Assembly: GCF_018320785.1 (NCBI RefSeq)
Contig: NC_054872.1
Coordinates: 40,040,551 to 40,104,550, forward strand
Source of the DNA: Cheilinus undulatus
Lineage: Eukaryota > Chordata > Actinopteri > Labriformes > Labridae
DNA: 64,000 bases
Direction of reading: 5' to 3'
Part shown: positions 36,201 through 44,667 of the stretch, piece by piece
How positions within the stretch are numbered: position 1 is the first letter of the stretch
Layout: each line of letters opens with the position of its first letter
Position numbers and translations under genes: made by a program
The notes under the pieces: generated by a model
Told to the model about the DNA's origin: nothing
Seen by the model: only the letters and a program-made list of their open reading frames with translations
Database searches by the model: none

Positions 36201-39200
36201 ATTGCAGAAGTTTTTCCTTTTCGTAATAATATTTATATAGACCTCCTGATCTGCAAAACTTAACAGAGAAATTCATGTTTGACAGTGTCAGTTTGCTCCA
36301 GACCTTCCTGGAGCTTTATAAATTTGCATGAGATTAATTTATTTAACCCTTACTTCAGTCATGGATGTGTATATTTTATGAGATCTCTTATTTTCTTTGT
36401 AAAAAGAGAGAAAATAAGAGATCTCCATAAAGTAATTAGAAAAAGCAGTAGCAAAGGTAGCATTTGAACTGACCAGCATTTTCTGATCCATGTAGAACTT
36501 AATATGTGCAGCTTTAGGTGGCTTAACTTTAGGCAAAGAGAGCCAGTTACCTGGAGCCTTGTCCACCAAGGAGCCTCGAGACACGGGCGAATGGGAGGTA
36601 TACGTCAAAAATGATGCAAATAATTTAGATGCGAGTTTAGAAGGTAAATAAGATGCTCACAGAAAATAAATTACTCACTACTCAATTCAAGACCCACACA
36701 AAGTCCCTCTGTGTCTTAATTCAAGCACATTAAGGCAAGGTAGAATATCAAATCCATGAAAAAGTGGGTTACTTTGTAGTAGGGTATGAAAACGGGGCAT
36801 TCAGAAAGTATACAGACCCCCATCACTTTTTCAGTTTTTTTATGTTGCAGCCTGATGCTACAGTTTTTTAAATTCATTTTTATCCTCATTAATCTACACT
36901 CAGTACCTCATAAGGTCAAAATGAGAACAGAATTTTAGGCATTTTGCAAAAAATTAAAAAACTGAAATATCACGTCGATGCAAGTATTCAGAGTATTTGC
37001 AACAACACTTGAAATTTAGCTCAGATTCCTCCCAGTTGTCTTGATCTTTGCTGAGATTTTTCTAAATCTTGATTGAGGTCCACCTGTGGTAAATTAAAAT
37101 GATTGGACATGATTTGGACAGGCACACACCTCTTTACAGAAGGCTTTGACAGATGAGGATGCAGAGAATCCTGTTTGGAGATGGGACAAAAGTTTTAGAA
37201 GTACAGACTTCACTGCAGCCCTCCACTCATCTGGACATATGGCAGAGTGACCAGATGGCCTCTCCTCAGTGCAAAAGTTTTGTGTTTTGCACTAAAGAGA
37301 GGCTTCCTACACTGCTTATCCTGTTCTGAGTTTGAGGGGGGCTGGAGCCAATCCTAGCTGACATTTGGGTGAGGAGCAGGGTGCTCCCTGGTCACTAGTC
37401 AATCACAGGGCTGACATGAGGAGACTACCAGTTCATTCAAACCTTTATTTATTCTCAAAACAGACACTGAAGCTTCCCTCTGCCACTGCTGTCGATACAA
37501 GCACATTAAAATTGCAGGAATTACAAAGAACAAACACAAATAGTCGCGATGATGGAGGAATGGAAATCAAATAAAACTGTTGTAATGTGAAACACAGTTA
37601 CTCCGACACTCACATACCTATTACCTATTATCCTTAAAAACGTGTCTTTAAAATGTGGGAGAAGCCAAAAAAATTCACACATGCACAGGAGAACTTGTAA
37701 ACTCCACAGAGAAAGAACCTGACTGATGATTATTAAAGCAGGAAACTTCATGCTGTGAGGCAACAGCACAAACCACCAGAATGAGCTCATTTACATATTT
37801 GCAAATATTGCAAAATAAAATACACTTTATATCCATGCTTTCGAAAAGATTTCCTTTGTGTTGTCACAACACACTTTTACTAATATCTGCTGATACTGAT
37901 ATTACCATGCATCCTTAAAGAGAGAGTATTTTCTAAATTGCTCAATTACAGAAGTATTTTTCCAGCTTAGTGTGCAGAACTGTTCTTGTGCTGTTGGTAA
38001 TTAGAAACAAGATATTACCCAGTGTTCAATGCACAGGACTTCTATCATCTGCCATGGAATGAGATTGATAATTTTGGAATTTTAGTAGTATGCTGTCCAG
38101 ACTTTGATATTGTAACAGCCCTTCATCCTTCTCTTCTCCAGAACAAGTGCACACAACCAGAGGATGTGAAGCTGTGTACCCTCATCCTGAGACCTGCCAC
38201 AGCCGGCCCACAGAGAAAGAAAGTGGTAAATATTTGACTCAGTGCAAGGACGCAGAAACACAATCTAACTCTTTATATTCACTGGCATTCTCCTATCTCC
38301 CTCACACAACCTCCCACCTCTGTGACGATACTCTGTTTACTTTAATTCAATTCTTATTCCCTTAGCCCCAAGTCATGAGACTCAAGGCACCTTTGAGAAT
38401 ACATTTGTGGTACTGTTTACAGAGAAATCTGCCATAGGCAGATACTTGGCAACTGCAAAAAAACATTTTTTAGCAGGTAGAAACCTCCAGCAGGACAAGA
38501 CACCCGTCTGCTCAAGCACTGAAGTTAAAAAACATCTGCGAGTGAAAATTTCCATCATCAGCTGATGTTTTGTTTTTATAATCAAACTTTCAGACTTTTC
38601 CTTCCCGTCTTCCTCCTCTTTGTGTCAGACCCTGGTAAAAGAAGCGGTGGTCCATCCCCTCGAAGTGGAGCCAGGCCGCTTCCTGCCTCAGACCGAGCAG
38701 AGCCTGGCGCCTCCTCCTCCTCCTCCTGCTCCACAGACTTCCTCCCATCCAGGACGGGCCAGGATCTCCTTGGCCATCTCCGTCGGACCCGCCCCCGTTC
38801 TTCCATCGACGGTGACAAGATCGGCGCTGATGCCTCGGCCCCCGACCCTAGAAGACGGCATGAGGGGCCGGGAGGGATGGAGGGAGCGCAGCGGAGGCAG
38901 AGATAGGTGGGGGATCACAAAGGAGAGGGTGAGAGGGAGGCTGTCGCAGCAGAAGGAGAGGAAGGCGACGCAGATGCTCGCCATCGTTCTTGGTGAGCGA
39001 AAGGAAGTGATTTTAATGAGTTTGTCTTTTGACCCAATAACCACACTTGGTACAAATTTATCACTTGATTAAAATGCCTCGTTTTACACACATAAATAAA
39101 CTGCTCTGTTTGAATATGTTAGCCATGCCTATCAAGGAGCATTTTCTTTCCTGTAAACAGTTATCTTTAGTGACCTTAAATCTGAAGTTAAATGAAGTGA

Positions 39201-42200
39201 GTACTCTTTAAAAACAGGGCTATTTTTCCCAGATCTCCACTCGTGTTCAGAATAACAAAGATGGTTTCATCATTCTAACAGGTTATTTACGCTTTTATCT
39301 AAAGAAAATGCTTGTTTTATCATGAAAGGGGGATAATTTCTAATAATCTTGAAAACAAACAATACTCAGGTCAATGTGAAAGTCCGGCCCAAGACAAACT
39401 TTACCATGCTGCCATTTCCCACACTGCTGAAGTAAACTCAGACTATTTTTCTGTCTGCTTTGTGCTTTACAGCTCAGTGAAACAAGATAAATAAGTCAGC
39501 AACCATAAACTTGTTTTTTTCTTGATAAAATTGAGGATTTTAAATGTATGGATGCGTATCTGCCTAGGGGTGCTTGTAGTTTTAGATGCACGTTAGGATG
39601 TTTCAGCAAAAGACACTTACATCCTGACATCTAAAGCATTTGTTTTTCTTTAACTAATGACATTTTGTTATTGCCTGCCTCATCAAATATGTGATTTATG
39701 GGACACAGCTAATGCAACACTACAATTGAGATTGATGAAATCCTCTGTTTAGCTATCAGTGTGTCGCTTCAGCAGTTTTATGATTCAGCTTGAATGACAA
39801 ATACAGCAGTTTAGATAAAATCTCAGCACAAAGCATGCATATAATCCAATAATCCAGTGCTGTGCAGCCTTTTTTGACCTGTAGTTTCTCCACGGTGCTC
39901 TCAAGTGATTTCATGTTCCCCTTCCATGGTTTTCACATTTCAATCTTTATAAAACTAGAGTTTTTCTAAACATGGATATTGAATTCTTTTTTTTAATTTA
40001 ACTGACTTGCAGTATGATTCTGTTAGCAATGGCAGTAATTCTACTTAAAGTGGAGCTTGATGTTCCAACATTTTATCATCCTTTCCCTGTCTTAAAATAC
40101 ACTACATTCAGAAAGTATTCAGACCTCCTTCACTTGAAATTTTCTTGTGTTGCAGTATGATGCTAAAAAAAAAAATCATTTGTATTCTCATTAATCTACA
40201 CTCAGTACCCCATTATTGCAAAGTTAAAACAGAATTATAGAAAGTTTTGCAAAATTATGAAATTCATAACTGGAATATCACATTGACATAAGTATTCAGA
40301 CCCTTTGCAGAAACACTTGAAATTAAGCACAGCTTCTTCCCTTTTCTCTTGATCTTTGCTGAAATGTTTCTACACCTTGATTGAGATCCACCTGCAGTAA
40401 ATTAAATTGATTGGACACAATTTAGAAAGGCGCACACCTCTCTATAGCAGTTTTAATTTCATTAACAAAAACTATGACAGACAATTACATTTTTTTCAAC
40501 AAGGAAGACGGGAGAACAGGCTAAAAATAGATTCCTGATGATAAAAACTCAGGTAAAAGTAGTACTTTTCGTTACAAAGATGTGATGAGACTAAAATGTT
40601 CGTGCTGGACTGACGGACATAAAGATTCTGTGATATATCTCCACTGAGTCTAACCTGACAGAGAGAGGAGCTGGTAGGTAGATTAAACATGTGACTCTTC
40701 TCTGTATTCTAGTAATAGTCTTTACAAGAAATTAAACTAAAATGCAGCCAGCCTACCCTTGAATCACTGAAAATCTTCACCAGCTGTTTAGCAGCAACCT
40801 AATATTAGCTTCTGCTGCTGCTGTACAGTAATCCTCCTCAGTCTTGGTCAGAGTTGCAGTGATAAAAAAAACTCCTAGACCTTATACAAGGACCTGTTAG
40901 TTAAAAAAATGTATGCAAAGTTGAAATCTGTATCAGAGACAAATGCTAATTAGCGAGCCAAAGAAAGCGACTTACATCACATTATGATGTGTCTAAAGAG
41001 GCTCAGACCTCTGGCAATTCAAGGAGGATAAAACTGACTTATTGTGATGTGTTCAAAGTCACATGGAGAAATTGGAATTTTAATTTTTATTGAGAAATAT
41101 TGGTAATATAAAATAGATATAAAGCCTGAGTTCAGTTAAAAAAACAGATTTTCTCATTTTTACCACCCCAGATGCACCAATATTTCTACTTATTTTACTA
41201 AAATTATCAATAAAGAGTTTGATAATTAAGGTGCATTAATAACAGTACAATGATTCTCATCACAGGAGTCTATTATCCAATATATGTTAGCATGTTCATC
41301 AGTTTATTTCAGGGTACTACATGGAGGCTATTGATTGTATAAAATGAGTGTTTATTTTTTAAAATATGGCTATTTTTTAAGAGAGAAAATATGACACTAG
41401 GCCTTGTCCCTTTCACAGAGATTTCCCCAGATTCTCTTAATGTTTTGATGGTATCATGCACTTTGCCTATCATTACTTCTGAGAGACTCTGCCTCTCTAA
41501 ATTGCCCATTTTATACGCAGTCATGTTACAGACCTGTTGACAATTAACCTAAGGAGTTGCACAATGCTCCTCCAGCTGTTTGTCATTAGTACCACTTAAT
41601 CCTTCAGCCTTTCGTTGCCTTGTTCCTACTTTTTTGGGATGTGCAGCCATCAAATAATTTTTTTTTTTTTTTATGAAAGTGTCTTAGTTCTACTTAAACA
41701 TAGCACAAAAAGTAAAGAAATTTGTGTTTGGTACATTATGTCTTTGTTGTAACAATGCTTCTTGGCAATACATTTTATACTGTTGGAAAGTCTGTTTATT
41801 ACCCTTTTAAATGATGCCACATTTGTAAGGAACATGCGTTTGTGGGATGAGCAGCAGAGCTGAGTATGTGGGTTGCGCCCATGAAATATGTGCCAAATCT
41901 TCTCTGCCAATGCCAAACAGCTGATTCTGCCATTGACTCTTGTTTGGTGTTTGGTGGATTGGATGACTGAAGGTTGAAGAAACAAGACATATTGACAATT
42001 TAACAATTTATTCATTTAACAAACAGGAGATTAGATTAGATTAAGTTTGCAGATCATTGCATTCTGTTTTTATTTACATTTTATGCAGTGTACCAACTTT
42101 TTTCGAATTGTACACTCACCCACCTAGGTATACTTCTTCAGCTGCCTAAATGCAGGGTCTCAGTCTCTAATGAAGGGACTGGTGAGAGTATAGTGCTCAG

Positions 42201-42513
42201 GTGTAAGAGTTAGTTGGTAACTTTAGTAGAAACTTTGTATTTCCTCTATTCAGCCATCATCTTTAAGGGTAATCTTTGCAGTGGCTGCTAATCCATTTTT
42301 TTCCCTTGCTTCTAAGGTGTGTTCATCATCTGCTGGCTGCCTTTCTTCCTCACCCATGTGCTGAAGGCTCACTGCAGGAGCTGCTGTATCTCCCCCTCAC
42401 TGTATAGCGCTGTCACCTGGCTGGGATACCTCAACAGCGCTGTCAACCCTGTCATCTACACCACTTTTAACATCGAGTTTCGGAAAGCCTTCATAAAGAT
42501 CCTGCACTGCTGA
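23848..42513 (+). CDS. drd2l: D2-like dopamine receptor, 7 coding exons, 492 aa
   Basis: Join of 23848-24213, 29829-29938, 32401-32537, 35904-36124, 38142-38225, 38629-38992 and 42317-42513; every junction is GT-AG and the phases fit, giving 1479 nt. The product is a plasma-membrane receptor that binds dopamine; D2-class receptors couple to Gi/o and lower cAMP (family knowledge). Visible hallmarks: N79 (1.50), D107 (2.50), amine-binding D141 (3.32), DRY at 158-160, loop cysteines C134 and C212, TM5 serines S223, S224, S227, CWLPFF at 433-438, NPxxY at 471-475, and a C-terminal Cys in KILHC. Length exceeds human D2L (443) because the N terminus (about 62 residues, Ser/Pro-rich, sequons N5, N22, N49) and intracellular loop 3 are expanded. 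TM segments and LLFGLNNT are D2-type rather than D3 or D4. I prefer drd2l to drd2a because canonical fish D2 is more conserved; drd2b naming is also possible. Confidence 0.95.
24214..24567. other. Receptor intron 1 of the coding region, start
   Basis: Intronic sequence after donor GTATATG; no recognised repeat in the first 350 bases. Confidence 0.5.
24568..26160 (-). mobile_element. L2/Rex-type LINE fragment, minus strand, interrupted
   Basis: On the minus strand, 26000-26130 encodes [13 protein letters not shown] (the YADD catalytic motif of reverse transcriptase) and [20 protein letters not shown]. About 25820-25870 gives [14 protein letters not shown], and about 25740 a block like [15 protein letters not shown]. 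The C-terminal [15 protein letters not shown] block is at about 24890-24940. The 3' end, with TTTATTTAAC repeats read on +, is at 24568-24600. Stops break it throughout. A foreign segment interrupts it at about 25120-25680. Confidence 0.8.
25126..25680. mobile_element. Unclassified insertion inside the LINE
   Basis: LINE homology stops on both sides of this segment. Flanks show AACCTTGCA on the left (about 25133) and AACCTGCAG on the right (about 25672), a possible imperfect target duplication. AGATGGATACGCC near the left edge and AGATGGATGTGTG near the right edge are in direct orientation. GC is higher than around it. Two CCAATCA-type blocks (25230 and 25580) are present. I cannot name the family. 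Confidence 0.5.
26185..26362 (+). mobile_element. tRNA-derived SINE
   Basis: The B-box-like GGATCAATACC is at 26241-26251. The body contains CATGTCTTCCCCCACTCT and TTTCCTGTCATCCCTCAGCTGTCCTATCTAATAAAGGCAAAAG, with an A-rich tail. It belongs to the same broad family as the copies at 2698 and 54303. Confidence 0.7.
27015..27150 (-). mobile_element. tRNA-derived SINE head, minus strand
   Basis: Read on the minus strand it has TAACTATAGTAGTAAGTAG, CAACTGGAAGGTTGGGG, the B box GATTCGATCC, CTGCAGTCAATGTCACTT and GTGTCCTTGGACAAGACAG. It is the same family as 21738-21965, 3' truncated. Confidence 0.7.
27151..28174. other. Intronic DNA, nothing recognised
   Basis: AT-rich single-copy-looking sequence between a SINE and a LINE fragment. 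Confidence 0.35.
28175..29060 (+). pseudogene. LINE reverse-transcriptase fragment, L2/CR1-like
   Basis: A + strand frame around 28180-28500 reads [19 protein letters not shown], stop, [37 protein letters not shown] and [14 protein letters not shown], the degraded equivalent of the FADDT catalytic motif. Frameshifted continuation gives DFRKDARP and [22 protein letters not shown] blocks up to about 28650, with C-terminal fragments to about 29060. The element is dead. It sits in the same receptor intron as the other LINE. Confidence 0.82.
29061..29828. other. Intronic DNA before receptor exon 2
   Basis: No recognised element. The last bases form the acceptor TTTTGTTGCAG. Confidence 0.4.
29829..29938 (+). 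CDS. drd2l: Receptor exon 2 (extracellular loop 1, TM3)
   Basis: The 110-nt exon after TTTTGTTGCAG encodes residues 123-158 plus two bases of R159. It starts VVGEWRFS and contains C134 of the conserved disulfide, LTLDVMMC with the amine-binding aspartate D141, and SIDR. The donor is AG|GTGGAT at 29939. As I remember it, the length equals that of the equivalent mammalian D2 exon. Leu replaces Phe/Val in the usual FVTLDVMMC, a mild paralog-specific difference. Confidence 0.95.
29939..31014. other. Intron between receptor exons 2 and 3, first part
   Basis: Begins with donor GTGGAT. AT-rich; no recognisable repeat. Confidence 0.4.
31015..31240. mobile_element. Retroelement-like GC-rich fragment
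   Basis: CAGGTGGAGGGCCCACAGGC, GGGGCCAGGCTGAGTCTGACC, ATGGAGAGAAGCCTGGCCACCAG and GGGCAAATTCCC-type phrases resemble a common fish LINE/RTE internal sequence. It abuts the Rex3 tail at 31241, so the two may be one element. Family assignment is tentative. Confidence 0.45.
31241..31408 (+). mobile_element. Rex3/RTE LINE 3' end with GATG tail
   Basis: It carries CCTTGCCTGGGAGTGTCTC-type sequence, AATCCCTCAGGAGGAACTGG and CACCTGCTGCCACC, ending in GAAGAAGATGGATGGATGGATAG. This is the same 3' sequence as the larger Rex3-like copy at 48885-49535. GATG tandem tails are typical of Rex3 (family knowledge). It abuts a Tc1-like copy on its right. Confidence 0.75.
31409..32133 (-). mobile_element. Tc1-like transposon, minus strand
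   Basis: Same family as the copies at 22102 and 45642. On the minus strand one frame gives [20 protein letters not shown] and [19 protein letters not shown] (around the WSDE DDE block); another gives [20 protein letters not shown] for the PDLNPIEHLWD motif. The terminus CCAAACACTTTCTTCTTATAGT ends at 32133. The other end is lost against the GATG tail. Several frameshifts are present. Confidence 0.87.
32401..32537 (+). CDS. drd2l: Receptor exon 3 (DRY end, loop 2, TM4)
   Basis: The 137-nt exon follows CTATCCCAG. It completes R159, gives Y160 of the DRY motif, and encodes [18 protein letters not shown]4 with [16 protein letters not shown], and LNNT at the start of loop 2. The donor ACGG|GTAACA at 32538 leaves phase 1. 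The loop-2 sequence [11 protein letters not shown] is diagnostic of D2 and differs from D3 and D4. Confidence 0.95.
32700..33375 (-). mobile_element. Tc1-like transposon, Sleeping-Beauty-type, minus strand
   Basis: On the minus strand 32787-33047 reads [20 protein letters not shown], then [19 protein letters not shown], which are the HTH-to-catalytic linker and second-D region of salmonid/SB-type Tc1 transposases. The block further right (33060-33200) is the reverse complement of the paired-like DNA-binding region. Termini are too degraded to place exactly. It lies 160 bases after receptor exon 3. Confidence 0.83.
33376..35903. other. Intron between receptor exons 3 and 4, remainder
   Basis: Mostly unassigned. 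It contains the strong inverted repeat at 34505-34606, listed separately. Frames such as 35051-35392 on the minus strand have no coding support. Confidence 0.4.
34505..34606. repeat. Long near-perfect inverted repeat (foldback)
   Basis: Arms 34505-34545 and 34564-34606 are complementary over about 41 bases with an 18-base loop. The arms are built on TAATGCCTGATGAGG and its complement, and TCCAATTATCAGGGATT and its complement. The three substitutions between arms are all transitions that leave G-U pairs in a + strand transcript, plus one unpaired base. It could be a mini-MITE or a hairpin RNA. Confidence 0.85.
35904..36124 (+). CDS. drd2l: Receptor exon 4 (loop 2 end, TM5, start of loop 3)
   Basis: The 221-nt exon follows TTTTCTGCATTAG and covers residues 205-278. 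C212 is the second half of the conserved extracellular disulfide. TM5 carries the catechol-contacting serines S223, S224 and S227 in [11 protein letters not shown]. The segment after LRKRGRR is rich in Pro and Arg and diverges from known D2 loops. The donor AAG|GTAAAG at 36125 leaves phase 0. Confidence 0.93.
36380..36425. repeat. Perfect 17-bp inverted repeat, 12-base loop
   Basis: GAGATCTCTTATTTTCT at 36380-36396 pairs exactly with AGAAAATAAGAGATCTC at 36409-36425. It lies 256 bases after the donor of exon 4, in the intron upstream of the cassette exon. Confidence 0.9.
36797..37265 (+). mobile_element. Tc1-like element, truncated
   Basis: The left end CATTCAGAAAGTATACAGACC is a typical fish Tc1 terminus. 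It continues with TTGCAGCCTGATGCTACAG and the CACCTGTGGTAAATTAAA block, then degraded coding DNA with AGACTTCACTGCAGCCCTCC. The right terminus is not seen. A second copy of the same left part is at 40103. Confidence 0.8.
37328..37785 (-). mobile_element. SINE-like dispersed repeat, minus strand, with insertion
   Basis: GGGCTGGAGCCAATCCTAGC, CTGGTCACTAGTCAATCACAGGGCTGACAT and, after an unrelated stretch, CACACATGCACAGGAGAAC and TGTGAGGCAACAGCACAAACCACC are the reverse complement, in order, of the repeat at 46413-46712. About 200 bases in the middle (37440-37650) are extra. Confidence 0.7.
38142..38225 (+). CDS. drd2l: Receptor exon 5: D2-long cassette exon
   Basis: This 84-nt, phase 0/0 exon encodes 28 residues (279-306) beginning [13 protein letters not shown] and ending QRKKV. 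It is the counterpart of the alternatively spliced 29-codon exon that distinguishes the long and short forms of mammalian D2. The acceptor is TTCTCTTCTCCAG and the donor GTG|GTAAAT. Skipping it would give a 464-residue short form without changing frame. Whether it is skipped here cannot be read from DNA. Confidence 0.93.
38226..38628. other. Intron after the cassette exon
   Basis: Short 403-nt intron between exons 5 and 6; a long pyrimidine tract (38596-38622) precedes the acceptor. Confidence 0.6.
38629..38992 (+). CDS. drd2l: Receptor exon 6 (bulk of loop 3, start of TM6)
   Basis: The 364-nt exon follows CTTTGTGTCAG. It encodes residues 307-427: an acidic/hydrophobic stretch, a PPPPPP run at 334-339, a Pro/Ser-rich centre, a highly charged Arg/Glu/Gly segment near 381-409, then the conserved [17 protein letters not shown] leading into TM6. 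The exon is GC-rich, so the antisense frames are also open by composition. The donor CTTG|GTGAGC at 38993 leaves phase 1. Confidence 0.93.
40103..40447 (+). mobile_element. Tc1-like left-end fragment
   Basis: CTACATTCAGAAAGTATTCAGACC, TTGCAGTATGATGCTAAA, CTCATTAATCTACACTCAGTACCCC and CACCTGCAGTAAATTAAATTG match the first 340 bases of the copy at 36797 closely. No transposase remains. Confidence 0.82.
41390..42112. mobile_element. Fragment of the DNA transposon seen complete at 57702
   Basis: TTTCACAGAGATTTCCCCAGATTCTC, GTATCATGCACT, CAGCTGTTTGTCATTAGTACCACTTA, CTTTTTTGGGATGTG and the terminal CCAACTTTTTTCGAATTGTA correspond in order to 58697-59170. The 5' part is missing. Confidence 0.78.
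42317..42513 (+). CDS. drd2l: Receptor last coding exon (TM6, TM7, C terminus)
   Basis: The 197-nt coding part follows TTGCTTCTAAG. It encodes [16 protein letters not shown] of TM6, an extracellular loop with HCRSCC, TM7 with [18 protein letters not shown], and the short D2-type tail ending KAFIKILHC before TGA at 42511-42513. The terminal Cys is the site palmitoylated in the family. The third Cys in the loop, C451, is unusual. Confidence 0.96.
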
Positions 42514-42735
42514 GAGATGGAGACGTCTGCTGTCAACAGCCTCATGTTTAGAGTCAGTCACGAGAGAGTAAAGGTGAAGAGTTTGGGGATGATGGGGATC
42601 CGATGATGGGGTTGGTAATTAATACAAGAATCTGAAACAATGGAAAGCAAGAGAAATATAACCAGCAGCTCAGACAAGACTGAAGAAGACAGAAACATGA
42701 CACACCGAGGGAATAAAAAACTACCAGTAAACATT
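42514..42735 (+). other. drd2l: Receptor 3' UTR with candidate poly(A) signal
   Basis: About 200 nt after the stop codon there is AATAAA at 42712-42717, the first canonical signal downstream. The exact end is inferred, and longer UTR forms cannot be excluded. A Tc1-type element begins about 500 nt further on. Confidence 0.5.
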
Positions 42736-43237
42736 GTTTGATGAGTAATGGACAGCTACAAGAACCAAAAACAAGCTGGAGATAATTATGGGTGAGAAGA
42801 AATGCACTTTTTTGTGTAAATATAATATGAAAAGAGAATATTTGAGGACTGTGGATCTCTCCATAGCAGCACAACTGAAAGACTCGGCACTCTGGAGACT
42901 CATGGAGACGTGACTGGTTTTCCAAAGATTGAACTGTGGTAGAAACTTGCAGTTTTTTCTTATTATATTGACAAAGAGCATATGATTATGTGATCGCATG
43001 TGCTTGTTTCCTTCAGAGGACTGAAACAAGCAAAGCCAGACAAACAACAGAACCTTGAGAACCTTGCTTGAGTCATCCACAATTATCAGTAATTTTTGAT
43101 AAGTCAAGGTGAAATTATTGACTTGGTTGTATAATGCAGACAAAATCCACAGCTAAGAGAGCTTTTATTGATCGTAATTTCCATGTTACTTTAATAAGTG
43201 TTTCTATGTGTAAATGTTGGTGCTGTATAAACAGAGG

Positions 43238-44351
43238 ACTCTCAAAAAATAGAATATATTTTAAAGTAAAAGTTAAATTTCCATATATTCTAGATTCAGC
43301 TCATACAAAGTTAAACATCTCTGCTCCTTTATGTTTTAATCTCCATGGATTACAGCTCATGAAAATCAAAAATCCACTTTTTATTTCAAAATATTATAAT
43401 ATTTTGGAAAAGTCCAATTTGCAAAGGTTTCCTGAGCCTTCATTCTCTCACTCTAGCTCAGTTCACACAACCACAACCATGGGGAAGACTGCTGATGTGA
43501 CTTTTGTCCAGAGGACAATTATCGTCATCCTCCACAAGGAGGGTAAGCCACAGAATGTCAAGCTGAAAGGGCGGGCTGTTCTCAGAGGCTGTATCAAAGC
43601 AGATTCATAGAGAGTTGGCCATTAAAGTAAAGTGTGGTAAGAAAAGGTGCACAAGGAACAGATAAGCTCAGCCTTAAGAGGATTGTCAGTGGCTCAAGAG
43701 CCACCATGTAGACGGGTCCAGGAAATGGACTTCAAGTGTCATGTTCTTAGAGTCGAGCCAATCCTGAGCCACAGACGTTATAGGCTTTTCACCTGGGCTA
43801 AGGAGACTTGGCACCCACAGTGCCTACAGTGAAGCCAAAACTACCAGAAACTGGTTTTCTGACCGTGGTATTACCGTGTTTGACTGGCCAGCCAACTGTC
43901 CTGACCTGAACCCCATAGCGAATCTTTTTGGAAATGTCAAGAGGAAGGTGAGCGACACCAGATGAGCAGAAGGCTGCTACCAGAGCAACCTGGGCTTCAT
44001 AACACCTCAGCGGTGCCACAGACTGATGGCTCCATGCCACATCACATTGATGCAGTGCAAAAGGAGCTCTAGCCAATTACTGAGCACATAAATGAGCAGA
44101 GTTGTCCAGAAGGTCATCATTCGTGTGTTATAAGTCCTTTATGCACTGATGTTTTGTTTTATTCAAGTATTTTGGGATAGTGGATTTTTTATTCATGTGA
44201 ACTGTAATCATTAACATTATGACAAAAAAAATCGCGAAATATTTAACTTTGTATGAGGTGAATCTAGAATATATGGAAGTTTAACTTCTTTAATTTAATC
44301 ACGGGGAAAATGAACTTTTCATGATATTCTAATGTTTGACATACACCTGTA
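43238..44351 (+). mobile_element. Tc1-like transposon, decayed, next to the receptor 3' end
   Basis: The frame beginning near 43480 reads MGKTADVTFVQRTIIVILHK then EGKPQNV, a Tc1-like transposase N terminus, ending in a stop by 43610. Later blocks include RRVQEMDFKCHVLRVEPIL (about 43700) and VFDWPANCPDLNPIANLFGN (about 43880), the SPDLNPIENLW motif. Internal deletion removed the middle catalytic part. Inverted ends are TCTCAAAAAATAGAATAT on the left and the complement of ATATTCTAATGTTTGACA on the right. Confidence 0.88.
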
Positions 44352-44362
44352 TTTATTTAAAT

Positions 44363-44667
44363 CAGTGGTTCCCAGCCTTTTTCCCCTGAAGCCCCCCCTC
44401 ACTTGTATCAAACAAGAATTGAGCCCTTCCAGAGCACATGCAAATATCATACACTGCTTTTAAAAACTGATAACATTTTGGGGGTTTTGAGACTATCCCA
44501 ACAGAAAATGCCTCTTTACTAGCAAATGGTATTTGTACAAGCTATGAAGAAAGTGTGTTACTAGTATTTCTGAAGGCTATTACTCATCTGTGCAGATCTT
44601 ATTCAAAATTTCAGAGCAGACAAAGCCCAGCTTCTAGAGGGGCTTAGACCCAAGATGGGAATCAGTG
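44363..44667. mobile_element. hAT-like MITE
   Basis: The left end CAGTGGTTCCCAGCCTTTTT is a classic hAT-MITE terminus. The interior has GCCCCCCCTCACTTGTATCAAAC. The right end GATGGGAATCAGTG is a degraded complement. I could not confirm an 8-bp target duplication. Confidence 0.6.

Larger units (their letters stand above)
36125..38141. other. Intron between receptor exon 4 and cassette exon 5
   Basis: Holds the 17-bp perfect stem at 36380-36425, an internally deleted Tc1-like copy at 36797 and an inverted SINE-like repeat at 37328. The rest is unassigned. Confidence 0.5.
38993..42316. other. Last receptor intron
   Basis: Contains a truncated Tc1 left end at 40103-40447 and an old DNA-transposon fragment at about 41390-42112. 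The first kilobase has no recognised element. Confidence 0.5.

Noticed and set aside
38582..39044. Antisense ORFs opposite receptor exon 6
   Set aside because: The exon is GC-rich, so antisense stops are rare. The sense frame carries conserved loop-3/TM6 sequence; the antisense ones have no recognisable motif.
43647..44076. Short frames on both strands as small genes
   Set aside because: They overlap the decayed Tc1-like transposase, whose conserved PDLNPI block explains the open sequence.
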